Source: UMGS1519 sp050951005 (lineage in GTDB: Bacteria; Actinomycetota; Coriobacteriia; Coriobacteriales; Eggerthellaceae). Taken from it: a stretch of DNA of 64,000 nucleotides. The notes beneath the pieces were generated by a model that saw only the letters and a list, made by a program, of their open reading frames with translations, did not search any database and was not told where the DNA came from. Numbering within the stretch: the stretch's first letter is position 1; each line of letters opens with the position of its first letter. Positions 17,961 through 27,409 of this stretch are shown in pieces. The stretch is from the NCBI GenBank assembly GCA_050951005.1, contig JBMNIP010000002.1, positions 1-64,000 on the forward strand, given 5' to 3'. The translations under genes were made by a program, and so were the position numbers.

Positions 17961-17992
17961 GAAAAAAAGCCACTCGCCCTTTTCGGACGAGG
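17961..17992 (-). terminator. Distal terminator of the prophage late operon
   Basis: On the minus strand CCTCGTCC-gaaaa-GGGCGAG (one mismatch) is followed by a run of seven T. It lies about 190 bases beyond the amidase stop and faces the late transcript. Confidence 0.5.
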
Positions 17993-18080
17993 GGTAACTA
18001 GTCGGATGGATTGCAAACTGGGTCTCAGACGGCCTTACAATAAGCCGCTGACCTGCGGAAACGCAAAGCCGCAGAGACAC

Positions 18081-18106
18081 AAAAAAGCGCCCTCCCCGAA
18101 GGGAGG
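18081..18106 (-). terminator. Main terminator of the prophage late operon
   Basis: On the minus strand CCTCCC-ttcg-GGGAGG is followed by GCGC and six T. This is a classical rho-independent terminator 75 bases after the amidase stop codon. Confidence 0.75.
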
Positions 18107-18180
18107 ACGCCCCATAACCGGCGGCATACGAGACACCATGGCCTATACACGTAACAAGCAGAGCAGCCACCGGATGATGG

Positions 18181-19152
18181 CTATTTCTTGCGCAAGTCGG
18201 CGAGGTGCGCGTAGTTGCCGCTCTTAGTACGCGCCCAGACCTTCTTCTTCCCGATCATGTCGACGTGCCAGGTGCATCCCGCCTTCGCGGTGCGCACCTT
18301 GACCTTCTTGCCCTTGCGCATCCGGTAGACCGGGCACGGCCTCGGGTTCGTGTACTTCACGGGCGAGCGGTATCGCGTGTTGCCGTTCGAATCCGTCCAC
18401 TTCGCGGGAGCCGAGCCGGTGATCTTCTTCTTGCGCAAGTCGGCGAGGTGCGCGTAGTTGCCGCTCTTAGTACGCGCCCAGACCTTCTTCTTCCCGATCA
18501 TGTCGACGTGCCAGGTGCATCCCGCCTTCGCGGTGCGCACCTTGACCTTCTTGCCCTTGCGCATCCGGTAGACCGGGCACGGCCTCGGGTTCGTGTACTT
18601 CACGGGCGAGCGGTATCGCGTGTTGCCGTTCGAATCCGTCCACTTCGCGGGAGCCGAGCCGGTGATCTTCTTCTTGAGCTTCTTCCACTTTCCGCCGTTG
18701 ACATACGGCGCCGGGCAGTGCTTATGCGGATCGAGCGTCGACCCGCCGAAATAATCAACGGCGTCGTAGTGGCGTATGACGTGCGATGCCGGGATGCCGT
18801 ATGCCTTCATCAGATGACGCACCAGCTTGCGCAGGTTCGCGATCTCCTTCGCGGAAAAGTCGCGCCCGTCGCTCACTACCTCGATTCCGATGGTCTGGAG
18901 GTTGCCCGACCAGTTGCCGCAGTGCCACGCCGTGTCCTTCGGCGATACGCTCTCGTAGATGCCCGTGCCGTCGACGAAGTAGTGCGCCGAGGCGTTGCAG
19001 TTCGCGTTGTTGCGGAAGTACAGGCAGTTGTTGCGGGCGCTTGCCTGCGAGGCCGTGTAATGCACGACGATGCCCCAGATGCGGCACCCCTGCCGGCCGC
19101 TCGTGTAGTTGCCGCCGTTGCAGCGGATGGTCTTCTTGACGAGCGCCATCAC
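18181..19152 (-). CDS. Phage endolysin: N-acetylmuramoyl-L-alanine amidase (Amidase_2) with duplicated wall-binding domain
   Basis: Residues about 25-150 form an Amidase_2/PGRP-type Zn-dependent amidase: GIVVHYTASQ (H31), SAHYFVDG, WHCGN, IGIEVVSD, SHVIRHYDAV (H128) and DPHKHCPAP (Cys146) supply the Zn ligands and active site. It would cut the bond between MurNAc and L-alanine. Residues about 161-323 are two copies, identical at DNA level, of an 81-residue basic segment rich in Lys/Arg (PVYRMRKGKKVKVRTAKAG, WHVDMIGKKKVWARTKSG), which resembles an SH3-like wall-binding repeat. It is the last gene of the late operon, after two holin-type genes, with a few bases of overlap. Confidence 0.85.
   Translation of the reverse strand: MMALVKKTIRCNGGNYTSGRQGCRIWGIVVHYTASQASARNNCLYFRNNANCNASAHYFVDGTGIYESVSPKDTAWHCGNWSGNLQTIGIEVVSDGRDFSAKEIANLRKLVRHLMKAYGIPASHVIRHYDAVDYFGGSTLDPHKHCPAPYVNGGKWKKLKKKITGSAPAKWTDSNGNTRYRSPVKYTNPRPCPVYRMRKGKKVKVRTAKAGCTWHVDMIGKKKVWARTKSGNYAHLADLRKKKITGSAPAKWTDSNGNTRYRSPVKYTNPRPCPVYRMRKGKKVKVRTAKAGCTWHVDMIGKKKVWARTKSGNYAHLADLRKK
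18185..18676. repeat. Exact tandem duplication, 243-bp unit, two copies
   Basis: Comparing the two copies base by base from 18185 and 18428 I see no difference over the full 243-bp period; the identity ends at 18433/18676. The unit is 81 codons, so the frame is preserved. It encodes the wall-binding part of the amidase. Confidence 0.9.
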
Positions 19153-19514
19153 TCCTCATCCTCCTTCGGTGCGGACACCTCTTCGGCAGCGTCGCCCTTG
19201 CCCTGGCGCCCCTCGTTGGCCTCCTCGACGGTCGCGTAGCCGTCGCCGTCCTCTGCGTCGATGTCGCCCGTGGACGGCGCATCATACGCCAGCGCCTTGG
19301 AGGAGTCCCCAACGCCCTTCGTGGTCGGGTCGACCAGCACGCCGAGCGTGACGAGCAGGTTGACCACGATGCCCAGCGCCTGCGTCGCCTGCTCCTGGGA
19401 GATGGGCGGGACGACTCCGAAGATGCCGCACACCTGGTATGCGAAGGCCAGCACCGACCCGATCAGCGCTGTGAGCGTCGCCTTGTTCTTCAGTCTCAAT
19501 TTCCAGTTAATCAT
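19149..19514 (-). CDS. Phage holin, phi-LC3-type
   Basis: This 121-aa protein begins INWKLRLKNKATLTALIGSVLAF, has two membrane segments (about 12-30 and 45-62) with GIFGVVPPIS between, and then LGVLVDPTTKGVGDSS. These are hallmarks of the phi-LC3 holin family (PF04531). A long acidic tail follows. It would permeabilise the membrane for the adjacent amidase. It overlaps the amidase start and the upstream XhlA-like gene by a few bases. Confidence 0.85.
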   Translation of the reverse strand: MINWKLRLKNKATLTALIGSVLAFAYQVCGIFGVVPPISQEQATQALGIVVNLLVTLGVLVDPTTKGVGDSSKALAYDAPSTGDIDAEDGDGYATVEEANEGRQGKGDAAEEVSAPKEDEE

Positions 19515-19845
19515 CGTTCTTCCTTCCGTCCGTTATCCGTTTATGGCATGTATCGCACCGGTCGACGGTGCGCTCCAGGCTCTCCAGCCGCCTGAAAAGC
19601 GTGTGCTCGCGCTCCTCGATGAGGGCTATGCGGACCTCGTGGCGGCCGAGCTTCGTGTCTACCTCCTGTATGGTTTTCAGGCTCCTGTCGACCGTGTCCT
19701 TGATGTTGTCGAGCCGGTCCCTCAGCGACTGGTCGTCTCGGTTGTCCTCGCGCTGGCCCCGAACGAGCGAGGCGAAGCACACGATGGCCGCCACGATGAG
19801 CGAGCACAGCGCCACGAGGTCGTTGAAATCCTGCGGGCCGATCAT
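19507..19845 (-). CDS. Membrane-anchored coiled-coil protein (XhlA/holin accessory type), 112 aa
   Basis: The N-terminal FNDLVALCSLIVAAIVCFASL is a single membrane segment; the rest is a charged coiled coil (DQSLRDRLDNIKDTVDRSL) ending with a CDTCHKR motif. This layout next to a holin is typical of small phage lysis accessory proteins. The ATG overlaps the stop of the tail protein upstream (ATGA), so the start at 19845 is well supported. Confidence 0.6.
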   Translation of the reverse strand: MIGPQDFNDLVALCSLIVAAIVCFASLVRGQREDNRDDQSLRDRLDNIKDTVDRSLKTIQEVDTKLGRHEVRIALIEEREHTLFRRLESLERTVDRCDTCHKRITDGRKNDD

Positions 19846-21269
19846 GCCGTCCTCCGCCACATTGCCACGGCGATGTACGGCGGGCGGTTCTCGTGCGAGC
19901 CTCCGCCGCCCTCTGTGCTGTGCGTGTGCGCACCGGCCGACGATGTGGTGACCTCGCCTTTGTTCTGGTTGGTCCAGTGCTGCCCGTCGACCTTGCCGGA
20001 GCCGTAGGCATCCGGGCGCTTGTAGCCGGCCCTGTGCGTGTGCGCACCGGCCGAGCCGTGGTTGTGCGCCGGCATCTCGTCGACCGAAAGCGTATGCCTG
20101 CGCTCGCCGCCCTTCTCGCCGATTGGGTACCACCCGGCGTTTCCCTCGTTGGCGGATGTGTCCTTGGTCGTGTCGCCGTCCGTGCGTCCGGCGGCGGCCA
20201 CCAGGAAGCGGCCGCACTCTATCTGCTCCCATGCCGTTCCTGGCCATATGGCTGACGGGCTGGACATGGCCTGCATCGTCAAGTAGATGGAGCCGACGGG
20301 GAACGGGCAGTACGGCTTGCCGTTCTCGTAGAACCCCTCGTCTGCGTTCACGGTGCGCGTGGCGTTGATCGAGCCGTTGGTCTTGACGTTGGCCCACGTG
20401 TCTGGGCGCTCGTAAGCTCCCCACACGAAGACGCCCGGCGTGGCCTGGACGGTGACGGTGCCCTTGCCGTCGTACGCGAATGCGAGCACGTCGGCCTCGG
20501 CTACCTGTGTCGACGCAGTGCCTTTCGTGAAGGTGAGGCTCCCCTCGCTGTCCGGAGCGTCGTCGCGGATGAACGAGACGCCTATCTGGCCGCCCGCCTT
20601 TGCCCCGGAGACGTCGATGTCCGCCGCCACGTATGTCGCCGACGAGCTGCCGCCGGACGCCTTGTAGTCGGCCAGGCTCGGTATCTTGACGGAGAAACAG
20701 CCCTCGTTGTAGCCGCTCGCGTCCTCCGTGCCCGTCTCGAACACAGCGTCGTCGCCGTCGTAGATGCCGAATCCCCCGCTGGTTGTCTTGGAATGCACGC
20801 CGTCCTCGTGCCCGACCGTCACGCCGTCCGAGGTGAAGCTGGCCGCGTTGACGTACGTGCCGTCCGACTTATCCTCGCGTATGTACGCACCAGAATCGTC
20901 CGTGTAGAACTTCCTGCGGTGCGCGGCAAGCGCGTCGCTAGCCGCCTTCGCGGTGCTCTTGGCCTCCGATGCGTCGGACTTGGCATCTTGCGCGGCGCCG
21001 TTCGCCTCGTTCGCAACCGTGTCGTCCGTAGGAGGGGCCGTCACGTTCCCTGTGATGCGTGCGCTCCTGTCGACTATGCGGACGGTAACGCGGTCGCCCT
21101 CCTTCGCCGAAACGGCCTGCACGACCGGGGTCTCCGCGTCGGAGCCGTCAATGCGCACGTACGCCGTCCCGCCCGATACGCGGGTCACAGTCGCGTAGTG
21201 GTCCGCAGGCTGGCCCTTCGGCTTAGCCGCTCCGATCATGGATGCCAGCTTGTCTGCAGCAGTCGTCAC
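19842..21269 (-). CDS. Phage tail/baseplate protein with tail-collar-like C-terminus
   Basis: This 475-aa protein starts with a helical part and a beta domain (YATVTRVSGGTAYVRIDG...VTVRIVDRSARITGNV), typical of phage baseplate spike-associated proteins. It ends with the tail-collar type block FPVGSIYLTM, IGEKGGERRHTLSVDEMPAHN, His-rich AGAHTH repeats and NRPPYIAVAMW, as in phage tail-collar fibre tips that bind metal. It is probably part of the host recognition tip. It overlaps neighbours on both sides by 4 bases. Confidence 0.75.
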   Translation of the reverse strand: MTTAADKLASMIGAAKPKGQPADHYATVTRVSGGTAYVRIDGSDAETPVVQAVSAKEGDRVTVRIVDRSARITGNVTAPPTDDTVANEANGAAQDAKSDASEAKSTAKAASDALAAHRRKFYTDDSGAYIREDKSDGTYVNAASFTSDGVTVGHEDGVHSKTTSGGFGIYDGDDAVFETGTEDASGYNEGCFSVKIPSLADYKASGGSSSATYVAADIDVSGAKAGGQIGVSFIRDDAPDSEGSLTFTKGTASTQVAEADVLAFAYDGKGTVTVQATPGVFVWGAYERPDTWANVKTNGSINATRTVNADEGFYENGKPYCPFPVGSIYLTMQAMSSPSAIWPGTAWEQIECGRFLVAAAGRTDGDTTKDTSANEGNAGWYPIGEKGGERRHTLSVDEMPAHNHGSAGAHTHRAGYKRPDAYGSGKVDGQHWTNQNKGEVTTSSAGAHTHSTEGGGGSHENRPPYIAVAMWRRTA

Positions 21270-22327
21270 CTAAAAAGCACCTCCGTAGTGGTTATCTCCT
21301 CATCGACTGTAAGCCCGGTGTTGCATGCCAGCTCCTGCTTAGAAACGCGCCCCCTGACCGCGAACGCGTGGCGCCGGTAGTCGATCGCTACGCAGTCTCC
21401 CGGGCGCGTCGGCGTGTATGCGTGCCGGAACGATATGGTCCTCTTGATGCTGCTTGACTCCTTGAGCTTCGCCAGCGCCTCGGCGTCGAGCTGCTCCTGA
21501 GTCGGAGAGTCGAGGTCGCTCTTCGCCCTCTCGAGAACCGTCCTGCCGCGCGCCGGCAGCGACAGCTCCGAATCCACGTCGTCGTTCTCCGCCGTCCCGA
21601 CCATCGACGAGCCGTCGGACGTGTACGTGACCTCGACGCGGTTGCAGGCTCTGCCCATGTCCCACTCGTCGGACACGTCGGGGAGCATGATGCTCCGCCC
21701 GTCGTCCCTGTACGTCCAGGACGGCCTGAGCGAGGTGACGTCCCTTTCCGGGACGAACAGCATCCGTCCGCGCGCATCCTGCGCGACCTGGTGCCCTCCC
21801 TTCGCGGCCAATGCGCGGATGTAGTCGAGCCACGAATCGGAGTCATCCGCCGTGACGGGCTCCGACAGCCGCACGCCGCTCGAAGCCGCGGACACCGCGA
21901 GGCGCGAGTGCTCCGATGCGAGCCTGCAAGCCTCGGCGACCGGGTCGGCCCCGGCGGCGGTCGAGTAGCCGACGGGCGGCATGTCGTCGTCCAGCTCCTT
22001 CAGCGGCGAGTACCCGTCGCACGAGTAGCCTATCGTCTTGCCGTCCATATCCGCGTCTGGGCGCGGCACGAGGAAGGTCCCGATGCACTCGCGCGCCTTA
22101 TCCCCCGTCGAGAACGACTCGCAGTCCATGTATACGCGGACATACGCCTCCCCGCCTATCCGGTCGTCCACCTCGAACGACGCGGATTCCGGCAGGCTCG
22201 CCGACAGGCTGCGCGTGACCTTGCACGACCGCACCATCGTCAGCGGTGCCGCATCGAGCCACGTAGCCGGGTCGACGCGGTAGAACGAGAACGATTGCCG
22301 GTAGCCCCTAGTCCAGTCCCAGGCCAT
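21266..22327 (-). CDS. Phage tail protein, baseplate hub-like (Gp37/late-control type)
   Basis: The 353-aa product has MVRSCKVTRSLSASLPESASFE near the N-terminus and later KGGHQVAQDARGRMLFVPE and ACNRVEVTYTSDG, a pattern recalled from siphovirus minor tail proteins of the Gp37-like / prophage endopeptidase-associated type. It would sit at the tail tip between distal tail protein and fibres. No catalytic motif is visible. The gene starts immediately after the stop of the FN3-type protein. Confidence 0.6.
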   Translation of the reverse strand: MAWDWTRGYRQSFSFYRVDPATWLDAAPLTMVRSCKVTRSLSASLPESASFEVDDRIGGEAYVRVYMDCESFSTGDKARECIGTFLVPRPDADMDGKTIGYSCDGYSPLKELDDDMPPVGYSTAAGADPVAEACRLASEHSRLAVSAASSGVRLSEPVTADDSDSWLDYIRALAAKGGHQVAQDARGRMLFVPERDVTSLRPSWTYRDDGRSIMLPDVSDEWDMGRACNRVEVTYTSDGSSMVGTAENDDVDSELSLPARGRTVLERAKSDLDSPTQEQLDAEALAKLKESSSIKRTISFRHAYTPTRPGDCVAIDYRRHAFAVRGRVSKQELACNTGLTVDEEITTTEVLFR

Positions 22328-24955
22328 CTAGTCCACCTCTATCTGCGTTATCTCCAGCTTGATGTCGCGCGCTATCTTCTCGCTGCTGCTATCGATGCCG
22401 GATACCTTGACATCGGCCCAATACCCGGCGCCGGACGGCTCGCGGACGTAGAACTGGCCGTTCCACACGGCCATGGACCTGAGCTGGTCGAGCATCTGGT
22501 CGTCTACGCCGCGCTTGATCGATGCCGACCACGATGCGCTCTGGCCTACCTGCGTGCCGGCGTACTTGACCGGGTGCATCCGCCCGATGTACTCCTGCAG
22601 CGACGAGTCGGGCGAATACTTCTCGCTCGTCTTCACGTTCTTGCGCAGGATGATGCGGTTCGCCTCGGAGCCGACGACGTTCCCGTCGTCGTCCTCGATG
22701 GAGATGCGCTCGCCCCAGTCGATAGCTATGTAGTCGGCGGGCGTCTCCGCCTCGACGGTCGATGCCGTGTGCTCGTCGGTCGATGCCTTCTCGGCCACGA
22801 TGCGGTACGTGCTCACGCCCATGTCGGCGAACCAGTCCGTGCACGCGGACGAGCCGCTGTTCGCCATGCCGGATGCGATGCGCACGCTCTCCCCGTCGTA
22901 GGCTATCCGGTAGACGGCCAGCGTCACGCCATCCACCAGCGCGCCTTCCGCATCCCTGCACTCCGGCACGATCGTGCATGACAGCCCGTCGGCTACGACG
23001 GTCGCTGTCGGCGCCGGGAGGTCGCCAGCGTACGACACAGCGAACCTCGCGGTTATTCCGTCGACCGACACCCCGGTCGCATAGATCGCAGCGGCGCGCA
23101 CGAGGTAGACGACCCCGGACACGAAGACGCCGTCCGCAGCGGACACCTCCAACGTCGACGACTTCGCCCCGAACCCCGGGTCGGTGCCGTCGAGGTAAGC
23201 CTGGTACATCACCTCGCCGGCGCTCAGCGTGTCCTCCTCGCCGTCGTCGGCCGTGTATTCCAGGCTGCTCTCAGGCTCGATTCCGACGGCCCATTCGACC
23301 ACGTCCATCGATGCGCTCCCGCCGTTGAGCACCAGCTTCAGCGGCAGCGCCGACAACGGCGAGGAATCGGTCACCGCCGCGTCCCCCTGCATCGGAACGA
23401 CGGTCGGCGACGGTTCGGCGTAGACGTCGAACTCCAGTCCGCCCGCCCATTCGGACCATGTGCCCGCTATGCCGCACGTCCTCACCTCCACGCTCACGTG
23501 CTTGCCGTCAGCCCACCCGTCTGTCGGCACCTGGAAGACCTGCGCCGGCCCTTCCACCGCATATTCCGCCAACATGGGCTTCCCGTTCCAGAGCGACGCG
23601 CCCGCCGCCTTGTCTCCGTAGTAGACGTGCACCTCCGCCTTCTGCTGTGCGCATCCGTCCTCGCAGTTGTGCGTCCACGAGACTTCCAACGGCCCGCCCA
23701 GTACGAACGCGCCGCCCTGCGTCGCTAACGTCGGCGCCGCCGGGGTCGTACCCACCACGCACGAGACGCACTCTTCGCCGCCTCCGTCCGTGGCGAACCC
23801 GGACTCGCCGGATCCGTTCTTCCTCCGGACGGAGAACCAGTATGTCTTCCCCGAGTCCAACCCGTCTATAAGCAGACCATCGGGGTCGCTGCCCTCCTTG
23901 CCGGAGAGCGCGTACTTGTCGGGGTCGAGGACGGCATCGCGCGACTCGGAGTGGTACACGATATGCGAGTCGCCGACGTGGCCCTGCGGGGTCCATGAGA
24001 CCATCGCTGACGTGCCGGACTCCATCGCGACGGACAGGCCGATGTCCGCCAGCGGTATCTGCTCCACCGTCTCGGATGCCTCGGACTCGTCGCCGTAGAC
24101 GCTCCCTCCGGGGTTGTAGGGAGTGACCGTGTAGACGGCGAAGTTGCCGTCCCCTATCACGTCGTAGTAGTCCGTGACGGACGAAGTCACGGTTGCCAGC
24201 TCGGCCATGGCCGCAGGGTCCTTGCCGGTGACGTCCAGATAGCGCCTGACGACCACCTGCGTTGCCGCCTCCTCGGTCGGAGCCGTCCAGGAGATGTGCA
24301 CGGGCTGGGCGCTGCCCGACTCGTACTTGACAGTCGGCGCTGCGAGCGTGGCGGGCTTGGCGACCGCCTCCCTCTCGTCCTCCGCCGCCTCGCTGACGAA
24401 GTACGGGTTGGCCGCCGTGGCGAACGAGCAGTACTGGCCGTCCCACCAGGCGACGTTCTTGGCGGTCTTCGTCTTCTTGGTCTTCGTCAGCACGTACTTC
24501 CTGTGCTTGCCCTTGCCGGTCGCCTTGTATGAGTAGTCCCAGTAGTCGTACGAGACGTCGCGGCGCGTCGATACGGGCTTCACCTTCACGCGTATCCTCG
24601 TGACGTCCGTGTTGCTCGGGCACGTCAGGACGTACTGCCACCAGCCGTCCGCGCGCTGCTTCACGCCGGTCACGTCGCCGCCGAAAGTCCACGACTTATT
24701 GGATGCGTTCTGCGAGTCGTTCCAGTACTCCCAGTGGACCGTGAAAGACTCGATGTGCGACAGCGTGCACTCCCATCTGATGCGCACGTCGGTGTTGGAC
24801 CCGCTCACCGCGTCTATCCGCAGCCACTTGACGGTCTTGTCGGCCTCGGCCTTCTTCTTCGCCTTCTTGATTGCGTTGTTCGCCTTCTTGCGCTGCCTGC
24901 TGTCGTAGCGGCGCTCCAGCTTCCTGGCGGTCTTCTTCGAGTACTTCCTGGCCAT
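22328..24955 (-). CDS. Large phage tail protein with fibronectin type III domains
   Basis: The 875-aa product begins with a very basic, Lys-rich stretch, then has several fibronectin-III-like beta domains (for example AAPTVKYESGSAQPVHISWT, VAMESGTSAMVSWTPQGHV, SGKTYWFSVRRKNGSGES). The C-terminal part (SIKRGVDDQMLDQLRSMAVW, then FYVREPSGAGYWADVKVSGI) resembles the end of tail distal proteins. It directly follows the tape-measure gene, the usual place for the distal tail protein, here enlarged with FN3 adhesive modules. Confidence 0.65.
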   Translation of the reverse strand: MARKYSKKTARKLERRYDSRQRKKANNAIKKAKKKAEADKTVKWLRIDAVSGSNTDVRIRWECTLSHIESFTVHWEYWNDSQNASNKSWTFGGDVTGVKQRADGWWQYVLTCPSNTDVTRIRVKVKPVSTRRDVSYDYWDYSYKATGKGKHRKYVLTKTKKTKTAKNVAWWDGQYCSFATAANPYFVSEAAEDEREAVAKPATLAAPTVKYESGSAQPVHISWTAPTEEAATQVVVRRYLDVTGKDPAAMAELATVTSSVTDYYDVIGDGNFAVYTVTPYNPGGSVYGDESEASETVEQIPLADIGLSVAMESGTSAMVSWTPQGHVGDSHIVYHSESRDAVLDPDKYALSGKEGSDPDGLLIDGLDSGKTYWFSVRRKNGSGESGFATDGGGEECVSCVVGTTPAAPTLATQGGAFVLGGPLEVSWTHNCEDGCAQQKAEVHVYYGDKAAGASLWNGKPMLAEYAVEGPAQVFQVPTDGWADGKHVSVEVRTCGIAGTWSEWAGGLEFDVYAEPSPTVVPMQGDAAVTDSSPLSALPLKLVLNGGSASMDVVEWAVGIEPESSLEYTADDGEEDTLSAGEVMYQAYLDGTDPGFGAKSSTLEVSAADGVFVSGVVYLVRAAAIYATGVSVDGITARFAVSYAGDLPAPTATVVADGLSCTIVPECRDAEGALVDGVTLAVYRIAYDGESVRIASGMANSGSSACTDWFADMGVSTYRIVAEKASTDEHTASTVEAETPADYIAIDWGERISIEDDDGNVVGSEANRIILRKNVKTSEKYSPDSSLQEYIGRMHPVKYAGTQVGQSASWSASIKRGVDDQMLDQLRSMAVWNGQFYVREPSGAGYWADVKVSGIDSSSEKIARDIKLEITQIEVD

Positions 24956-27409
24956 CTATGCGATCCCCATCCCTATCTTCCGCTTGGCCTCGTCGAACAC
25001 GGCCTCCATGGCGCGTGCCAGCGCCGACTCCGGCGCAACCGACAGACCCTCGATGATGTACGTGTCCCCGCCTCCCGGCCTGGACTCCAGGTCGTCCGCG
25101 ATCATCGACGTGAACGGGCGCATCTTACGCCGCCCCGACAGCGGGGTTATCATCTCGTCGCCCGCCTCGCCGGCCCCGAAGAGCGTCGCGCCGGTGAAGA
25201 TGCCGCCCATCGCGTTCCACGAGATCGAGACCTGCGGGAAGGAGCCCTTGCCGCCGAAGCCGTACGGCGGCTCTCCGCCAGATATATCGAAATGCGGGAT
25301 ATGCGGCGTCGGCAGCGACCAATCGAAGCTGAACGCGTCCTGGATGCGGCGCGGGATGCCCGACACCGCGTTCCACGCGGCCTCGAACGGCCGCGCGATC
25401 GCGCTCCTCACGCCTGACACGAGCCCGCCTATCCTCGACGCGATGCCCGAGAACGCCCCGGCTATGCGGCCTGGGATGCCACGAACCGCGTTCGCCGCAG
25501 CGGAGAATATCCTCCCGATTGCTCCCGGTATCGACGTGAAGTTCTTCCCGACCTTTGAAGCGATACCCGAGAAGAACCCGGCTATCCTGCCGGGGATTCC
25601 CTTTACGAAGTTGGCAGCCGATGTGAACGCCTTCCCTATCGCGTCGGAGGTCCCGGAGAACTTCGCGCCGACCTTCCCCGCGATGCCGGAGAAGAACCCG
25701 GCTATCTTGCCGGGCACGGAGCCTACCACCTCCGCCGCGTCGTCGAAGAACTTCTTTACCGCGTCCGGCACGCCAGAGAACTTGCTCCCAACGGCATCCC
25801 CGATGCCCGAGAAGAAGCCCGATATCTTGTCTGGCAGGCCGCTGAAGAACGAAGTGATGCCGTTCACCGCGTCGGATACCGCGCCAGGTATATTCGACAA
25901 GGCGTCCGCTATGGCGGCCCCGACTTTGAGGATGCCGGATATGACCTGCGCTATGACGCCGATAGCGCCCGCGATCACGCCTACGACCGCCCCCACGGCC
26001 CCGGCTATGCCCGGGAGGATGTTCTGGGCTATCGGCGCCAGCACGTCGTTCGCGAACTCCGACACGCCGTCCATCAGCGGCTTCAGCACCGGCTCGGCTG
26101 CGTCGGCGAATTCGGACAGCGAATCCTGGAGGCTCGACAGGCCGTCGCGCATAACCTGGAAGAGCTGCTGCGTCCCCTCGCCGCCGAGCGCACCCTCGAA
26201 CGCATCGCCGATTGCCTGCAGCTGGCCCTTTATCCCGCTTACGATGTCACCGCCGATGTCGCCGCCGCCGAGCATGCCCTGTATCGACTGGATGGCGCCG
26301 CCTATCGACTGCTGCAGCGAGTCGCCGACCTGCTTGCCGAGGTCGCCGTTGCCGAACGCGCCGCCGATGCTGTCCAGGATGAGCGTCCCCAGGTTGCCGA
26401 ACACGTTCCCGATGGTCGGCACGACGTTGTCCGCCACAGTCTTCAGCGAATCCGCGAGCTTTGCCGTGAGGTCGCCCATGTCCGCATCCGGGTTGCCCAG
26501 CCCGGTTATCCAGTTCTGCCACGCCGACTCCGCCGACTTCAGCGAGCCTTCGATGGTGGTGCTTGCCTCTTTCGCCGTCGTGCCGGTGATGTCCAGCTTG
26601 TTTTGCACGGCATGGATGGCCTTAACGGTGTCCCCGAAGTCGCCGAGCGTGTAGTGCTCGCCCGTCATCTTCTCGGCGTCCTTCATCAGGCGCTCCATCT
26701 CGGATTTCGTGCCGCCATAGCCGAGTTTCAGATTATCGAGCATGGCGTAGTTTCCGCGAGACAGGGACTGGTAGGTCTGCTGCAGCATCTCCGCGTCGGT
26801 GCCCATCTTGTTGGCGTTGTCGCTGATGTCCTGCATGGCGGTGTTCGCCAGCTCGGCGGCCTTCTTGGTGTTGCCGCCCGTCGACTGGATCAGCGACGCG
26901 GCGAAGCTCGTGACCTGCGACATGTAGTCGTTCGCCGACATGCCGGCGTTCTTGTAGGCGTCCGCAGCGTATTTCTGCACCTGGCTGGATGACTTCTTGA
27001 AGAGCGTGTCGATGCCGCCGACCGCCTGCTGGTACGCGCTGTAGGCGTCCACAGCCTGCTTGCCGAGGTCGACCGCCTTCGCTGCGACTCCAAGCCCTGC
27101 GAATCCCTTGGCGAGCGTGCCGACCTTGCCGATTAGGCCGGTGATGCCGCCATCTGAAGCCTTGGCGGACTCTCCTATGCCCTCGAATCCGCCCTTGCCG
27201 GACTCTCCGGCGTCCTTCATCTTGCCCGATGCCGCCTTTGCCTCGTCGCCGGCGCCCTTGATGCTCGCTCCTGCGCTCTTCGCGCTGCCGCCGACCTTGT
27301 CGAACCCGGCCCCGTCGATGGACTTCAACTGCCCGTTTATAGAGGAGACGCCCCTGGACACGTCCGCCGTATCCAAGAGCGCCTTGATGGTTACCTGCCC
27401 GTCAGCCAT
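24956..27409 (-). CDS. Phage tail tape measure protein
   Basis: This 817-aa protein is long, helical and Gly/Ala-rich. The N-terminal part (VSSINGQLKSIDGAGFDKV, then LAKGFAGLGVAAKAVDLG, YAADAYKNAGMSANDYM, and later ALADTAMQDISDNANKMG-like sequence) is the TP901-type tape-measure core. The C-terminal half contains repeated GKIAGFFSGIAGKVG-type units of 30-35 residues. It sets the tail length and threads the tail tube. Its position just downstream of the two chaperone genes confirms the role. Confidence 0.9.
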   Translation of the reverse strand: MADGQVTIKALLDTADVSRGVSSINGQLKSIDGAGFDKVGGSAKSAGASIKGAGDEAKAASGKMKDAGESGKGGFEGIGESAKASDGGITGLIGKVGTLAKGFAGLGVAAKAVDLGKQAVDAYSAYQQAVGGIDTLFKKSSSQVQKYAADAYKNAGMSANDYMSQVTSFAASLIQSTGGNTKKAAELANTAMQDISDNANKMGTDAEMLQQTYQSLSRGNYAMLDNLKLGYGGTKSEMERLMKDAEKMTGEHYTLGDFGDTVKAIHAVQNKLDITGTTAKEASTTIEGSLKSAESAWQNWITGLGNPDADMGDLTAKLADSLKTVADNVVPTIGNVFGNLGTLILDSIGGAFGNGDLGKQVGDSLQQSIGGAIQSIQGMLGGGDIGGDIVSGIKGQLQAIGDAFEGALGGEGTQQLFQVMRDGLSSLQDSLSEFADAAEPVLKPLMDGVSEFANDVLAPIAQNILPGIAGAVGAVVGVIAGAIGVIAQVISGILKVGAAIADALSNIPGAVSDAVNGITSFFSGLPDKISGFFSGIGDAVGSKFSGVPDAVKKFFDDAAEVVGSVPGKIAGFFSGIAGKVGAKFSGTSDAIGKAFTSAANFVKGIPGRIAGFFSGIASKVGKNFTSIPGAIGRIFSAAANAVRGIPGRIAGAFSGIASRIGGLVSGVRSAIARPFEAAWNAVSGIPRRIQDAFSFDWSLPTPHIPHFDISGGEPPYGFGGKGSFPQVSISWNAMGGIFTGATLFGAGEAGDEMITPLSGRRKMRPFTSMIADDLESRPGGGDTYIIEGLSVAPESALARAMEAVFDEAKRKIGMGIA

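Noticed and set aside
16357..18180. A tRNA gene as integration site of the second prophage
   Set aside because: No cloverleaf or 3' tRNA sequence was recognised on either side.
18205..19239. 344-codon plus-strand frame over the amidase
   Set aside because: Contains the same repeat because it is the antisense of the duplicated amidase domain; no independent support.
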